From contig JACRCQ010000045.1 in NCBI GenBank assembly GCA_016218915.1, positions 1 through 64,000 on the forward strand: a DNA stretch of 64,000 nucleotides. The letters are read 5' to 3'. Shown here piece after piece: positions 18,679 to 28,591 of this stretch. Positions within the stretch are counted from its first letter, which is position 1; each line of letters starts with the position of its first letter. The DNA comes from Deltaproteobacteria bacterium (GTDB taxonomy: Bacteria; Myxococcota_A; Polyangia; Polyangiales; Polyangiaceae). A program made the translations under genes and the position numbers. Below the pieces are notes generated by a model. That model saw nothing but the letters and a program-made list of their open reading frames with translations, was not told where the DNA came from and ran no database searches.

Positions 18679-19964
18679 CCGCCCGTTGCGCGTCGCACCG
18701 GCCCAACCAGAATCAGATTGCCCACGAGCCTCCCCACCACGAGCGCCACCGACGCAGACACCAGCCCGATCCACCCCAAGGAGTTGCCCAGGAACATCAC
18801 CGCAACGACGCCGACCACCTCCATCGCTGTCGCGAACGTCACGGCCCGCGTGGTCCTGTGCGACACCAGCAGCGCCCTCTGCCAGCACATCCACACGGTC
18901 ATGGCCGGCATCACGACCAGGATGCACGATGGCAGGACCGCGAACTCTGCCAGCGCTGGAGCGAGCCCGCTCACGCGCCCGAACCACACGCCAGCCAGCG
19001 GAGTGCAGGCAATCAGGGCAAGCCCGCCGCTCGCCACCACCGCGAGCGCTGCCATGAACCTGCGAATCGACGGCAGGTTCTCGCGCCCCTGCGCAAGCAC
19101 TGCGATCGTGGTCTCCTGCCCGGCCAGCCCCAGGGTGCGGAACAGGAATACCAGCGAGTTCACCACGGGAAGCGCGGCCAGCGACTCAATCGGCATCCGG
19201 CTGGTTCCCATGAAGAACGTCACGATCGGCTGGATCCCCATGTTCAGGAACGAGGTCAGCGCTAGCGGATAGTAGAACTCGACGATTGCGCGGTAGCCAA
19301 GGGGGCTCTTGTCCGGACTCCCTCGGCTCGCCCACAGCGCCTGCACCTGCTTGCGCGCCATGAACCGGCTCCCGATCGCCTCGGCTACGACTCCCGACGA
19401 GAGCGACGCCGCTCCGACCGAGGCCCCGTCCAGCCCGCCCCACCACGCCAGCGTCAACCCGCTCGCGGCCATGGTCACGAGCCGAATCCCCGTGCCGTAC
19501 GCAACCCTTCCCGTTGCCCCCTGCCGAATCATGATTCCCTGGTAGAGACGCCGGTACCCGATCGCTGCCGGCCAGGGAATGAAGAGCGCAATCGCACCCC
19601 ACGTGCGCGTCGACACCTCTGCCGGAAGCCCGAGCATCGCTGAGCCGCGCGCGTAGACTGCCGGAAGGATCGCGACCACCATGACCACCGTGATCGCGCC
19701 GTTGAGCGCGAACGTGAAGTTCCGCAGCTTTCGATACGACTCCCGATCCGCCGCGAGCGCGGTCGCTGCGCTCATGATCATGATGATCGGCGCTTCGACC
19801 AACATGGCAATCGCCACGGCAACGCCATAGGCCGCGAGGTTGAGCTTGGGCGAGTCGAGCCGGGCGATGATCGACGCGAGCAGCGGCCCCTCGAGCGCCA
19901 TCATCAGCCACGTGGCTTCGAGCGGCGCCCAGAACGCGATCAGCTTGCGAGCGGAAAGCGACAT
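18660..19964 (-). CDS. MATE-like/polytopic flippase-type membrane protein
   Basis: 434-aa polytopic protein with about 12 hydrophobic segments; MATE/ANK-like appearance (EAPIIMIMSAATAL). Confidence 0.6.
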   Translation of the reverse strand: MSLSARKLIAFWAPLEATWLMMALEGPLLASIIARLDSPKLNLAAYGVAVAIAMLVEAPIIMIMSAATALAADRESYRKLRNFTFALNGAITVVMVVAILPAVYARGSAMLGLPAEVSTRTWGAIALFIPWPAAIGYRRLYQGIMIRQGATGRVAYGTGIRLVTMAASGLTLAWWGGLDGASVGAASLSSGVVAEAIGSRFMARKQVQALWASRGSPDKSPLGYRAIVEFYYPLALTSFLNMGIQPIVTFFMGTSRMPIESLAALPVVNSLVFLFRTLGLAGQETTIAVLAQGRENLPSIRRFMAALAVVASGGLALIACTPLAGVWFGRVSGLAPALAEFAVLPSCILVVMPAMTVWMCWQRALLVSHRTTRAVTFATAMEVVGVVAVMFLGNSLGWIGLVSASVALVVGRLVGNLILVGPVRRATGGQSPSP

Positions 19965-20534
19965 CTACACCTGCGAGCCCATGACCGGACGCGCCGGATT
20001 CCCCGCTACCGTCACGCCCGCAGCCACGTCCTTGCCCACCACCGACCCGGCCGCCACCGTGGCGCCTTCACCCACGTCGACCCCAGGGCCGATGACCGAG
20101 AATCCACCGATCAGGCACCCCTTGCCCAGCCGTACCGTCCCTGCCCGGAACTCCCGGATCCGGTACTCGTGCATCATGATCCGAGCCTCCACCCCCACCA
20201 GCACGTCATCTTCAATGGTGAGCAGCGACAGGTGGCTCGGGTCGATCCAGACGCGCACAGAGATGTAGACGTTCTTGCCGATCTTTGCGCCGTACGCCCG
20301 AAGCAGCCAGATCTTCGGAAGGTTGAAGGGCTGCTTGAGAATCGGCTCCACCAGCGAGGCTTTGAGGTAGTACCAGAGGCGGGGAAGCAAGGGCGCGTGG
20401 CACTTGCAGTACGGGTTCTTGCGGGAAGCAGATTCGATGGGACACACGATGACCCGCTGCGTGCCTGGATTGCGCACGAAGCGCTCGAGGTCCGCCGCTG
20501 TCGGAACCAGGGCTTGCGGATTGTCATCGCCCAT
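19965..20534 (-). CDS. Hexapeptide-repeat (LbH) acyltransferase
   Basis: GKNVYISVRVWIDPSHLSLLTIEDDVLVG...GVDVGEGATVAAGSVVGKDVAAGVTVAGNPAR left-handed beta-helix repeats. Confidence 0.8.
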   Translation of the reverse strand: MGDDNPQALVPTAADLERFVRNPGTQRVIVCPIESASRKNPYCKCHAPLLPRLWYYLKASLVEPILKQPFNLPKIWLLRAYGAKIGKNVYISVRVWIDPSHLSLLTIEDDVLVGVEARIMMHEYRIREFRAGTVRLGKGCLIGGFSVIGPGVDVGEGATVAAGSVVGKDVAAGVTVAGNPARPVMGSQV

Positions 20535-21729
20535 GAGCCACCTGCCTCTCACACCATCGCATCAATGAGGGACCCTCCCCCGGCTCGTAGGACTCGAGCA
20601 ACCGCTGGGTCGCTTCCCAACCCACAGCCTGTCCGCACGGACTTCCGGGAACCGATGTTGCCATGCATCGGCACGACGCCCTCGGGATCAGGCGAGCCAT
20701 CCTGCCCAGCACCTGCTCGATCGGCTCCGCAAACGCATTGCCGAAAGACATCGGGGCAAAGTCGCAGGGAAAGACCTCGCCCTGGGTCGACACGTACAGG
20801 AAGGTGACGCCTGCCTGGCAGCCGAGGAACTCCGCCCCTTCCAGCAGCGTCATCGACATCACCTTGAGCATCGACGGGTCGCTCGCTGAGCTTCTGTGCA
20901 ATGCCACGAGCCGCCGCCGATCCTGCTCGGTCAAGACTTCGCAGCTGCCTGCTCCGCGCACGGCCACCGGCTCCAGCAGCATCACCTCGTGCGCGCCGAC
21001 CGCTCTGCACAGTCGCAGGTACTTGTCCATTTCGCCTTCAGCGAGCAGCGCCTTGCCCACCACGGCCTGCGCGGTCGTGTGCACGCCTGCCTCGGCAAAC
21101 GCCTGGATCGCCCGCACAGCGCTCTGGAATGCGCCGGCCCGGCGCCTGCCCGCATCGTGCTCCTCTGCACGATAGTGGTCCAGGCTCACGAACGCTGCGT
21201 CGAGCCCGCTGTCGCGCCACGCTCGCGCCTTCCCCGGCTCCACGCCCTGTCCCGACGTGAAGAGCTGCACCGACAGCTCTGGACCGCACGCCTCGATCAG
21301 CTGGGTCAGGTCCTGCCGAAGGGCCGGCTCGCCGCCGGTGAGTGCTATGCGGGCTGTCCCTGCAGCTCGAAGGCTTTGAACGACCCGGATGAGCTGGGCC
21401 AGGCTCGGATCCTGCTCCGCTCTCCCCAGGTTCGAGCATCGCAGGCAATCGCAGGGGCATCGGTCCGTCACGGACAGGTGAGCGACCAGCGGAACACGCT
21501 CCCCTCGCGCCATCCTCGCCAGCCCACAGAGGTATCGACCATAGGCTTTGCCGCCTATCGGAGGGGCATAGGGGTGCGTGAAGATCCCTGCGCTGGTGCG
21601 AACCGGCCGGACGAGCGACAGCGCGTTCGTCATCTCGCGCTGCACGCGAAGGGGAAGGCGCCAGGTCTGCCGGTAGCGCAGCGCCGCAGCGACCACCCGC
21701 AGCTTGTCCCAAGGGGCCTGGTTGCGCAT
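20524..21729 (-). CDS. Radical SAM protein
   Basis: TDRCPCDCLRCSN motif, IALTGGEPALRQDL, C-terminal Cys residues. Confidence 0.85.
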   Translation of the reverse strand: MRNQAPWDKLRVVAAALRYRQTWRLPLRVQREMTNALSLVRPVRTSAGIFTHPYAPPIGGKAYGRYLCGLARMARGERVPLVAHLSVTDRCPCDCLRCSNLGRAEQDPSLAQLIRVVQSLRAAGTARIALTGGEPALRQDLTQLIEACGPELSVQLFTSGQGVEPGKARAWRDSGLDAAFVSLDHYRAEEHDAGRRRAGAFQSAVRAIQAFAEAGVHTTAQAVVGKALLAEGEMDKYLRLCRAVGAHEVMLLEPVAVRGAGSCEVLTEQDRRRLVALHRSSASDPSMLKVMSMTLLEGAEFLGCQAGVTFLYVSTQGEVFPCDFAPMSFGNAFAEPIEQVLGRMARLIPRASCRCMATSVPGSPCGQAVGWEATQRLLESYEPGEGPSLMRWCERQVAHGR

Positions 21730-21732
21730 CGC

Positions 21733-23070
21733 TCAGAGCTCCTTGCCGAGCGCTGACTTGAGCACCGCGGATTGCAGCGCGGATGCATGGGACGGACACT
21801 CCTTCAGGGTCTGGTCGAGCGCGTCCACCACCTTGTCGATCTCCTCGTCGGAGATCACCAGCGGAGGCTCCAAGCGAAGCACCTGGGGAGCCAGGCTGCA
21901 GGGCTGCGCAAGCACGCCGTGCTTCTTGAGCAGCATCGAGCACACGACCTGGGAGAAGAGCCCGTCGCGTACCCACTTCGGCACCACCTTCATCAGCATG
22001 CCAGGGGGCTCGAACTCCACCCCCACCAGCAGCCCGATACCGCGCACCTCGCGGATGATCTTGTGCCTCTCGCGAAGTCCTTCGAGCCGATCGAGCAGCA
22101 AGGCGCCCGATGAGGACGCGCGCTCGCACAACCCTTCCTCGCGCACGACATCGAGGACCTCGCTTGCCACAGCCATGGCGAGGTCGCCCCCGGCAAAGGT
22201 GGAAGCGTGCAGGCGACACTTCTTCATGCCACCAAACGCCTTTTCCCACACGCCGGCCTTGGCCAGCATCACCGACACAGGCACCATCCCGCCGCTCAGG
22301 GCCTTTCCGGCCAGCAGTGCGTCAGGCACCAACAAGTCGAACGGTGTGGCAAACACCCTCCCCGTGCGCCCTACCCCGGTCTGGATCTCGTCGATGACGA
22401 GCAGCACGCCGTTGTCCTTGCAGATGCGCGCCGCGCCCGACAGGTAGAAGGCGTCAGGAATGCGAATACCACCTTCCGCCTGCACGGGCTCCACGAAGAA
22501 CGCTGCCGGGCGCGCCTCTTTGCACGCGCGCTCGATCGCCTCGAGGTCTCCGAATCGCACCCACGATACGTCTGCCAGGAGCGGCTCGAATGGCGCCCGG
22601 TGTGCTGGATCATCCATCAGCGACAGCGCGCCCACGCTCAGGCCGTGATAGCTCCCATGGCATGCGAGCAGCGCCTTGCGCCCTGTGGCCGCGCGCGCCA
22701 TCCGCACGGCGATGTCCACGGCTTCAGCGCCGCTGTTCGCGAATCCTGCGCGACACAGCTCGGGATGCGTCGCAGCCGCCAGCTTCCTGGCAAGCTCTCC
22801 CTGGGACAACGGCGCATCCACGTTCAACATCGACGGGAACGACCGCGCCAGGGCGCGCTGCACGGCGCTGACAATCCGAGGGTGATTGTGCCCTACGTTG
22901 TGTACGCCATAGCCGGACAGCGCATCTACGTAGTCGCGCCCTTCGTCATCGCGAAGGGTCGCTCCCGAGGCGTGTACGAACTCGCGGCCGAAGTCGAACG
23001 CCTCGAGCAGCTCGACGAACCCCGGGTTGACGAACCTGCGGTGAAGATCGTGGGCTTCGCGTCGGCTCAT
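21733..23070 (-). CDS. Class III PLP-dependent aminotransferase
   Basis: DALSGYGVHNVGHNHPRI, FANSGAEAVD, VEPVQAEGGI, LVIDEIQTGVGRTG, LAGKALSGGMVPVS. Confidence 0.9.
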   Translation of the reverse strand: MSRREAHDLHRRFVNPGFVELLEAFDFGREFVHASGATLRDDEGRDYVDALSGYGVHNVGHNHPRIVSAVQRALARSFPSMLNVDAPLSQGELARKLAAATHPELCRAGFANSGAEAVDIAVRMARAATGRKALLACHGSYHGLSVGALSLMDDPAHRAPFEPLLADVSWVRFGDLEAIERACKEARPAAFFVEPVQAEGGIRIPDAFYLSGAARICKDNGVLLVIDEIQTGVGRTGRVFATPFDLLVPDALLAGKALSGGMVPVSVMLAKAGVWEKAFGGMKKCRLHASTFAGGDLAMAVASEVLDVVREEGLCERASSSGALLLDRLEGLRERHKIIREVRGIGLLVGVEFEPPGMLMKVVPKWVRDGLFSQVVCSMLLKKHGVLAQPCSLAPQVLRLEPPLVISDEEIDKVVDALDQTLKECPSHASALQSAVLKSALGKEL

Positions 23071-24569
23071 GCGCCTTGCTCTCCTGCGTCCCGCTTCTGC
23101 CGAAGCTTGGCGAGCAGCTTGGGATACTGGGCGTGCCACGCGTCATATCCACCGTAGATCACGCGCACCTTCGGATGCCCGCTGCGCGCGAGTCGGTACC
23201 CCATGGCCATGGACAGGATCCCGGTCGAGCAGATCAGGATCGCCTCCTTGTCGCGCGGCACCTGTGGCATGCGCCGCTCGAATCCGACGTACGACCACTC
23301 CTTGGCTCCGGGAAGGCTCGGACGCACCAGTCGCTCGAAGGGCATCCTCAGGTCTATCAAGAAGCTGTGCTCCGACCGGATTCGCTCCTCGGTGAGATGC
23401 TGCGGGTCCATGTAGCCGAACCCCTCTGGGTCGTTCTGCAGCACCTCGCGCAGGACCTTGAGCACATAGTCGACGTCCTTGGCCGACGTGGTGGCTCCCA
23501 TGCTCATGCGGATCGAGGAAAGGGCTTCCTCTGTGCTGATTCCCATTCCGATGAGCACGTGAGAAGGCTCGATGCGGTCTGCAGTGCAGGCCGAGCCGAT
23601 CGACACGCTCACCAGGTGGCAATCGAGCCCTGCGAGCACCCGGATTCCCTCCTTGCCGCAGAAGGCCACGTTCACCGTGCCGGGCACTTGCGAGCCCTCG
23701 GGCGCCTCGTGGATCCGGGATTCCGGCCACACGCTGCGGATCCCTTCGATCAGCTTGCCGCGAAGACGTCGCAGCCGCGCCGAATCGTCGTCCATTCTCC
23801 GCATCGCAAGGTCGATCGCCGCACCCAGCCCCACGATCTGATGGGCCGCTTCGGTCCCCGGACGAAGCCCCCGCTCCTGATCGCCGCCGTGCACGAGCGG
23901 AATCCAGGGAGTCTTCCCGCGCCAGTAGATCGCCCCTACCCCCTTGGGTCCACGGATCTTGTGCGCGGTCAGGGTCAGGAACTCGCACCCGAGCGCGTCG
24001 ACCTGCACCGGGATCTTGCCCACGCTCTGCACTGCATCGGTGTGAAGCGCAATCCCTGCTTGCGCTGCCACGCTGGCCAGCTCCTCGATCGGCTGGATCG
24101 CCCCGGTCTCGTTGTTGGCATGCATGATCGAGATCAGGATCGTATCCGGGCGGATCGCTGCGCGCACGTCCTCCACCCGGACCCGCCCATCGCTCCCTGC
24201 ATCCAGGAACGTCACCTCTCCGCCCAGCGCGATCACTCGCTGGCAAGCGCCCAGCACGGATTCGTGCTCGATCCGGGACGTGATCACGTGCCCCTTGCCT
24301 GCAGCTGCGAACACACCCTGGATCACCGTGTTGTTCGCTTCGGTCCCCCCGGACGTGAAGAGGATCTGCCCGGGATCGCACCCGATCGCAGACGCCACGC
24401 TCATGCGCGCCTGGTCGATCAATCCCCGTGCTTCCCTGCCAGCCGTATGGAGCGACGAGGCATTGCCGTGGGTGTGCTCCATGGCGCGAACCATCGCGTC
24501 GCAGACCTCGTCGGCCAGGGGCGTGGTCGCGTTGTGATCGAGGTAGACGGTCCGGGTCCAGTAGATCAT
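23067..24569 (-). CDS. Cysteine desulfurase (NifS/IscS-type) with C-terminal rhodanese-like domain
   Basis: YLDHNATTPL, TSGGTEANN, HTDAVQSVGK, LTAHKIRGPKGVGA, SIGSACTA; C-terminal FLIDLRMPFER..AILICSTGILS rhodanese-like. Confidence 0.9.
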   Translation of the reverse strand: MIYWTRTVYLDHNATTPLADEVCDAMVRAMEHTHGNASSLHTAGREARGLIDQARMSVASAIGCDPGQILFTSGGTEANNTVIQGVFAAAGKGHVITSRIEHESVLGACQRVIALGGEVTFLDAGSDGRVRVEDVRAAIRPDTILISIMHANNETGAIQPIEELASVAAQAGIALHTDAVQSVGKIPVQVDALGCEFLTLTAHKIRGPKGVGAIYWRGKTPWIPLVHGGDQERGLRPGTEAAHQIVGLGAAIDLAMRRMDDDSARLRRLRGKLIEGIRSVWPESRIHEAPEGSQVPGTVNVAFCGKEGIRVLAGLDCHLVSVSIGSACTADRIEPSHVLIGMGISTEEALSSIRMSMGATTSAKDVDYVLKVLREVLQNDPEGFGYMDPQHLTEERIRSEHSFLIDLRMPFERLVRPSLPGAKEWSYVGFERRMPQVPRDKEAILICSTGILSMAMGYRLARSGHPKVRVIYGGYDAWHAQYPKLLAKLRQKRDAGEQGA

Positions 24570-24576
24570 CCTCGCC

Positions 24577-25227
24577 TCAGAAGATGAAGGGGATGAAGCG
24601 CCAGCGCACCCGCTTCATGTACTCAACGTACTCTGGGTCCTGGCTGAGGAACTTCTCTTCCAGCATGGCGCGATAGACGTAGCACCCGCTCGAAACCAGG
24701 AACAACGCCACGGTCAGCGGTGTGACGTGGCTCACGAGGAATCCGACGCGAAGCAGGATGTCGGTGCCGTACATCGGATGGCGCACGATCGAGTAGAGCC
24801 CCCCGGTCCTGACCTTGCGCAGCGCAATCAGGATCCCGAAGCTCCTGCCCAGATTCAGCAGCGTCGCCAGCCCCAGCAGGTTCGATGCAAACGTGAGCCC
24901 TTCCGAGACCCTCGCCGCAGTCTCCCCGCCTGACGTGGGCTGCCCGATGAATGCCATGCCCGAGAAGAACGCGATCAGGGCGACCGCCTGCCGCCACAGG
25001 CTCCGATCCACGGCGCGATGACGGGTCCGCACCAGGATCAATCCGGCCATCACCAGATTCTGGACCGCGAACGACACCTCTACGTAGTTCAGCTTCCCAG
25101 CGACCCAGGTCTTGTGGGTCTCGCTGCCGATCCACACCAGCACGACCGTGAACAGCCAGACGTTGAACAGCAGCTGGCCGTGACGACGCAGCCACCCCTG
25201 GTCCGACGCCTGCGCTTCTCCGGTCAT
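24577..25227 (-). CDS. Isoprenylcysteine carboxyl methyltransferase/phospholipid-methyltransferase-like membrane protein
   Basis: Multi-TM protein with GGLYSIVRHPMYGTDIL...EEKFLSQDPEYVEYMKRVRWRFIPF. Confidence 0.75.
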   Translation of the reverse strand: MTGEAQASDQGWLRRHGQLLFNVWLFTVVLVWIGSETHKTWVAGKLNYVEVSFAVQNLVMAGLILVRTRHRAVDRSLWRQAVALIAFFSGMAFIGQPTSGGETAARVSEGLTFASNLLGLATLLNLGRSFGILIALRKVRTGGLYSIVRHPMYGTDILLRVGFLVSHVTPLTVALFLVSSGCYVYRAMLEEKFLSQDPEYVEYMKRVRWRFIPFIF

Positions 25228-26723
25228 CCCCGGGTTCCTTCCCAGCGCCGGTTTGCGTGCATCACATTCCGGACGCACGCCGGTATCAGCTTGCCGTCCG
25301 CTTGCGGGTACGCCTGGCAGCACCGACGGACCCGGGCCAGGTCGAACGTGGACGCATCCTGGAACGCGTGAATGAAGATCGACTTGATCTTCCGCTCAGC
25401 CACGTTGAAGGCGGTCCTGGGATCGAAGCACGAGCACCCTGGTGCCTGCAGGCTCCTGAGAATCCCGCGCAACGTAGCGAGCACAGCCGGTCCTTCCGGC
25501 ACGGCTCCCACCGGGCCGCTCCACAGATCGTAGATGAGCTGCTTGAGCTTCTCGTGCTCATCTGCCGCAAGACCGAAGAGCAGACGGTTCGCGACCGCGT
25601 CCATCATGGTCGCTGCATCGGTGAGACGGTTGATCGACACGGCGCGCTGCGGTTCGGCCCGCTCGCTCACGCTCGCGGCTCCACGCGTACCGCTCGCGGC
25701 TCCATCACGAGGCTCATCGAGCATCAGATAGAACGCGAGGCTGAAGCACAGGGGGCTCGAGCATGGCAGGGGCACGAAGTCCTCACGGCTCACGTTCGGG
25801 TGGCCGGCATCTCCCAGCGCGCGGATCACGTCCGGGATCGTCATCCGCTCTCCGCCATCGCGGAGCCCGGCTCCCCGCCCTGCAAACGCGAGCGGCTGGA
25901 TCATCATGCTCACGATGTTGGGTTTCCCGAACAGCAGATCGAGCGCGCCTCGGAGCTCCTTGTCCTGCCTGCCACCTGCCAGGGTCATGGTGAGCGACGT
26001 CGTGATGTCGTTGTGCTCGAGCAGGCCCAGGACTCGAGCCTTGTCCTCGACCAGCGCCCGGCCACGAAGCGTCCGATACACATCGTCATCCGCCCCGTCC
26101 CACTGCAGCGACACCACCACGTTCCGCTTCCTGATCTCGTCGAGCAGCCGCGGCTCGGATAAGAACCGGAGGCCGTTGGTGGAGATGCTGACGCGTACGA
26201 CGTCTTTTCGGGACACCGCCTCATCGAGGATGGGCAGCAGCTGCGGGTGCATCAATGGCTCCCCGCCGGACAAGTTCAGGACATTGATCTGCTTCTCGGC
26301 GTCCAGCACCCGATCGATCACGCGACCGAACTGCTCCACGGTCATGTCCGCGGGCTTGTCCTGGCCGCCGGAGCCGTTGATGCATGCCGGGCAGCGCAGA
26401 TCGCAGCGGTTGGTGATCTCCACGATCGGCATGCACAGGTGCTGCTCGTGACGCTCGCAGAATCCGCACCCTTCCGGGCAGGGCTTGGAGGCGTCGCCCT
26501 CGAAGGCAGCGGGCACCCAACCGGGTTTCACGTAGCGCTGGGTTCGGAGATAATCCTCCACGCCGGCCCATATCTTCCCATCTGCCTCCCCATGCTCGGG
26601 GCAGAAGCGCAGCAGCCAGACCTCGTCGCCGCGAGCCTGCACCTTGGCAGGCACCAGCTTCAGACAGACCTCACAGACCCCCTGCGTGATCCCGAGAGTG
26701 CGTGCATCGTGCTCAGGATTCAT
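25224..26723 (-). CDS. Radical SAM protein, tetraether-synthase (Tes)/MJ0619-like family
   Basis: N-terminal Cys knuckle CEVCLKLVPAKV...CPEHG, then CPEGCGFCERHEQHLCMPIVEITNRCDLRCPACIN; LNLSGGEPLMHPQL. Confidence 0.8.
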   Translation of the reverse strand: MNPEHDARTLGITQGVCEVCLKLVPAKVQARGDEVWLLRFCPEHGEADGKIWAGVEDYLRTQRYVKPGWVPAAFEGDASKPCPEGCGFCERHEQHLCMPIVEITNRCDLRCPACINGSGGQDKPADMTVEQFGRVIDRVLDAEKQINVLNLSGGEPLMHPQLLPILDEAVSRKDVVRVSISTNGLRFLSEPRLLDEIRKRNVVVSLQWDGADDDVYRTLRGRALVEDKARVLGLLEHNDITTSLTMTLAGGRQDKELRGALDLLFGKPNIVSMMIQPLAFAGRGAGLRDGGERMTIPDVIRALGDAGHPNVSREDFVPLPCSSPLCFSLAFYLMLDEPRDGAASGTRGAASVSERAEPQRAVSINRLTDAATMMDAVANRLLFGLAADEHEKLKQLIYDLWSGPVGAVPEGPAVLATLRGILRSLQAPGCSCFDPRTAFNVAERKIKSIFIHAFQDASTFDLARVRRCCQAYPQADGKLIPACVRNVMHANRRWEGTRG

Positions 26724-28161
26724 GGCTGTCCGCCTTGCGCGCATCTGGACCCAGCACGTAGAATCGCTCGTCCTTCATGCGGTAGAATAGATTGTACGTG
26801 CACGCAGGCACCAGACGCCCTGGCTCGCACGGCACCAGATCCGGGCACATCATGGCCCGGGAGCAGTCGAAGTTGTCTTCATCCATGTGCGCGTGGACGT
26901 AGATCGTGCGGACCGCGGACTCGGCGAGGCGCTGACGCTCGAACGCAGTGGGGAGGGGTCCCTTTCCCGGATAGAGCTTCTCGAGAATCGAGCGGAACGT
27001 CTTGAGGTGCCCTGTCTCCCCTTTGGCAAACAGGTCCTGCACGACGTCCTTGAAGAACTCCTGGTCCAGATCCAGACGGATCAGATACGAGTCCTGCATC
27101 AGGGCGCTGATGCGCTCGGCCGGCGCAAATCGCGCAAAAGGCAGGAAGGTCTGGTCGACTTTGACCATGTAGCAAGTCAGGTAGCAGAGGGGGTGGGACG
27201 CGGGCCTGGGCAGGAAGTCGGAGAACTGCAGTGCGCCTTTGGATTGCTTCGCAACCATCCTGGCTGCTTCGTCCACGGGAATGTGCTCTCGCTTCGCCCA
27301 CTGGCCTCCGCCCTGGCCCGTATAGGTCATGGTCTGCACGGTGTGGCTCAGGATGTTGTCGTTGCTCGCCATCAGCTCGAGAATGCGGCCGGACACGTCC
27401 TCTTCCACACCCCGCTCCATCACCTGCAGAAGCGTCATGCGCACACCCGCACGGCTCAGGTTCTCGATCGCGCGCAGCTTGTCCTCGACGATGTCCCTGC
27501 CGTGCAATCGAATCGAGGTTTTGGGCTCGAAGGTATTGAACGACAGGATCACGTAGACCCCCAGCTCGGCCAGCTGCTCGCAGAGCGCGGGATCCTTTGC
27601 GAGCCGCAGGCCGTTCGAATTCATCGTGATCCGGCCGATCTCAGGGCGCTTGCAGCAACGCAGGATGTCCAGCAGCTGCGGGTGCAGCGTGGGCTCGCCG
27701 CCTGTGATGTTGATCAGGTCGACAGGAGCCGACGACTCCACGATCCAGTCCACGGTCGCGCGCATCTCCTCGACCGGCATGTGATAGATGCGGTCCGGGC
27801 GGTTGTACGTGAAGCATATGGGGCAGTTGAGATTGCAGGCATTGGTGATCGACAGCACCGGGAGCTGACAGCTGCTGGCATGCCAGGTGCACGGGCCGCA
27901 ATCGTGGGGGCAGCCGTGCTTCGACGGATGCGCGCCTTTGCGAGGCGCACGGTCCGGCTGCGCCCGCATCGCGTTCTGCAGGTACCACTCCGAATCTTCC
28001 GCGATCAGCGCCTCGGTATTCCTGCACGTCGGGCACAGGCTCTGCTGCCAGACCTTGCCAGCCCGAAGCACCACCCGCGCAGGCACGATCTCCCGGCAGG
28101 TCCTGCACATGCCGCGGACCGTGGTCAGATAGGTGGCGTCGCGATCCTCAAGCAGCCCCAT
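26713..28161 (-). CDS. Radical SAM protein, tetraether-synthase (Tes)/MJ0619-like family
   Basis: N-terminal CRTCREIVPARV...LCPTC, then GCPHDCGPCTWHASSCQLPVLSITNACNLNCPICFT; INITGGEPTLHPQL. Confidence 0.82.
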   Translation of the reverse strand: MGLLEDRDATYLTTVRGMCRTCREIVPARVVLRAGKVWQQSLCPTCRNTEALIAEDSEWYLQNAMRAQPDRAPRKGAHPSKHGCPHDCGPCTWHASSCQLPVLSITNACNLNCPICFTYNRPDRIYHMPVEEMRATVDWIVESSAPVDLINITGGEPTLHPQLLDILRCCKRPEIGRITMNSNGLRLAKDPALCEQLAELGVYVILSFNTFEPKTSIRLHGRDIVEDKLRAIENLSRAGVRMTLLQVMERGVEEDVSGRILELMASNDNILSHTVQTMTYTGQGGGQWAKREHIPVDEAARMVAKQSKGALQFSDFLPRPASHPLCYLTCYMVKVDQTFLPFARFAPAERISALMQDSYLIRLDLDQEFFKDVVQDLFAKGETGHLKTFRSILEKLYPGKGPLPTAFERQRLAESAVRTIYVHAHMDEDNFDCSRAMMCPDLVPCEPGRLVPACTYNLFYRMKDERFYVLGPDARKADSHES

Positions 28162-28591
28162 GAATCTCCTTCCACAGCGCTTTCACGTCCTCAGGGTCCA
28201 GCAGCTCCGCCAGCGGCACCAGCTCCACCGTGAACCGCCCCTGCATGACCCGCTCGCCTTCGACCCTGGCCTCGCACACCGCCTCGATCACGCTCTCCGA
28301 CTCGCGTCTAGCCTCCACCGTGGTCAGCAGCACGTCTGACATCCCCACTTCGCGGTCGAACCGCATCTCCGCCACTTCGCTCAGCACCACCCCCTGGGAC
28401 CAATCCGAGCTTCGCATCACCAGCCAGCGTGCCAGATCCACGCAGGTCTCCATCACGAGCGTGGCAGGCATCGTGCCCTTGCGCCCGAATCGCTTCAGCA
28501 GGCTGTACTCCTCCAGGGAGATGCACTTGAGCCCTTCGATCCTTACCCAGGGCTCGAGCCTCTTCACGCGGTCCACGAACCGCCACTTCAT
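28148..28591 (-). CDS. Hotdog-fold (FabA/FabZ-like) protein, probably lacking the canonical catalytic His
   Basis: Length and position match a dehydratase, but RFGRKGTMPATLVMETCVDLA lacks the HFP motif. Confidence 0.6.
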   Translation of the reverse strand: MKWRFVDRVKRLEPWVRIEGLKCISLEEYSLLKRFGRKGTMPATLVMETCVDLARWLVMRSSDWSQGVVLSEVAEMRFDREVGMSDVLLTTVEARRESESVIEAVCEARVEGERVMQGRFTVELVPLAELLDPEDVKALWKEIHGAA

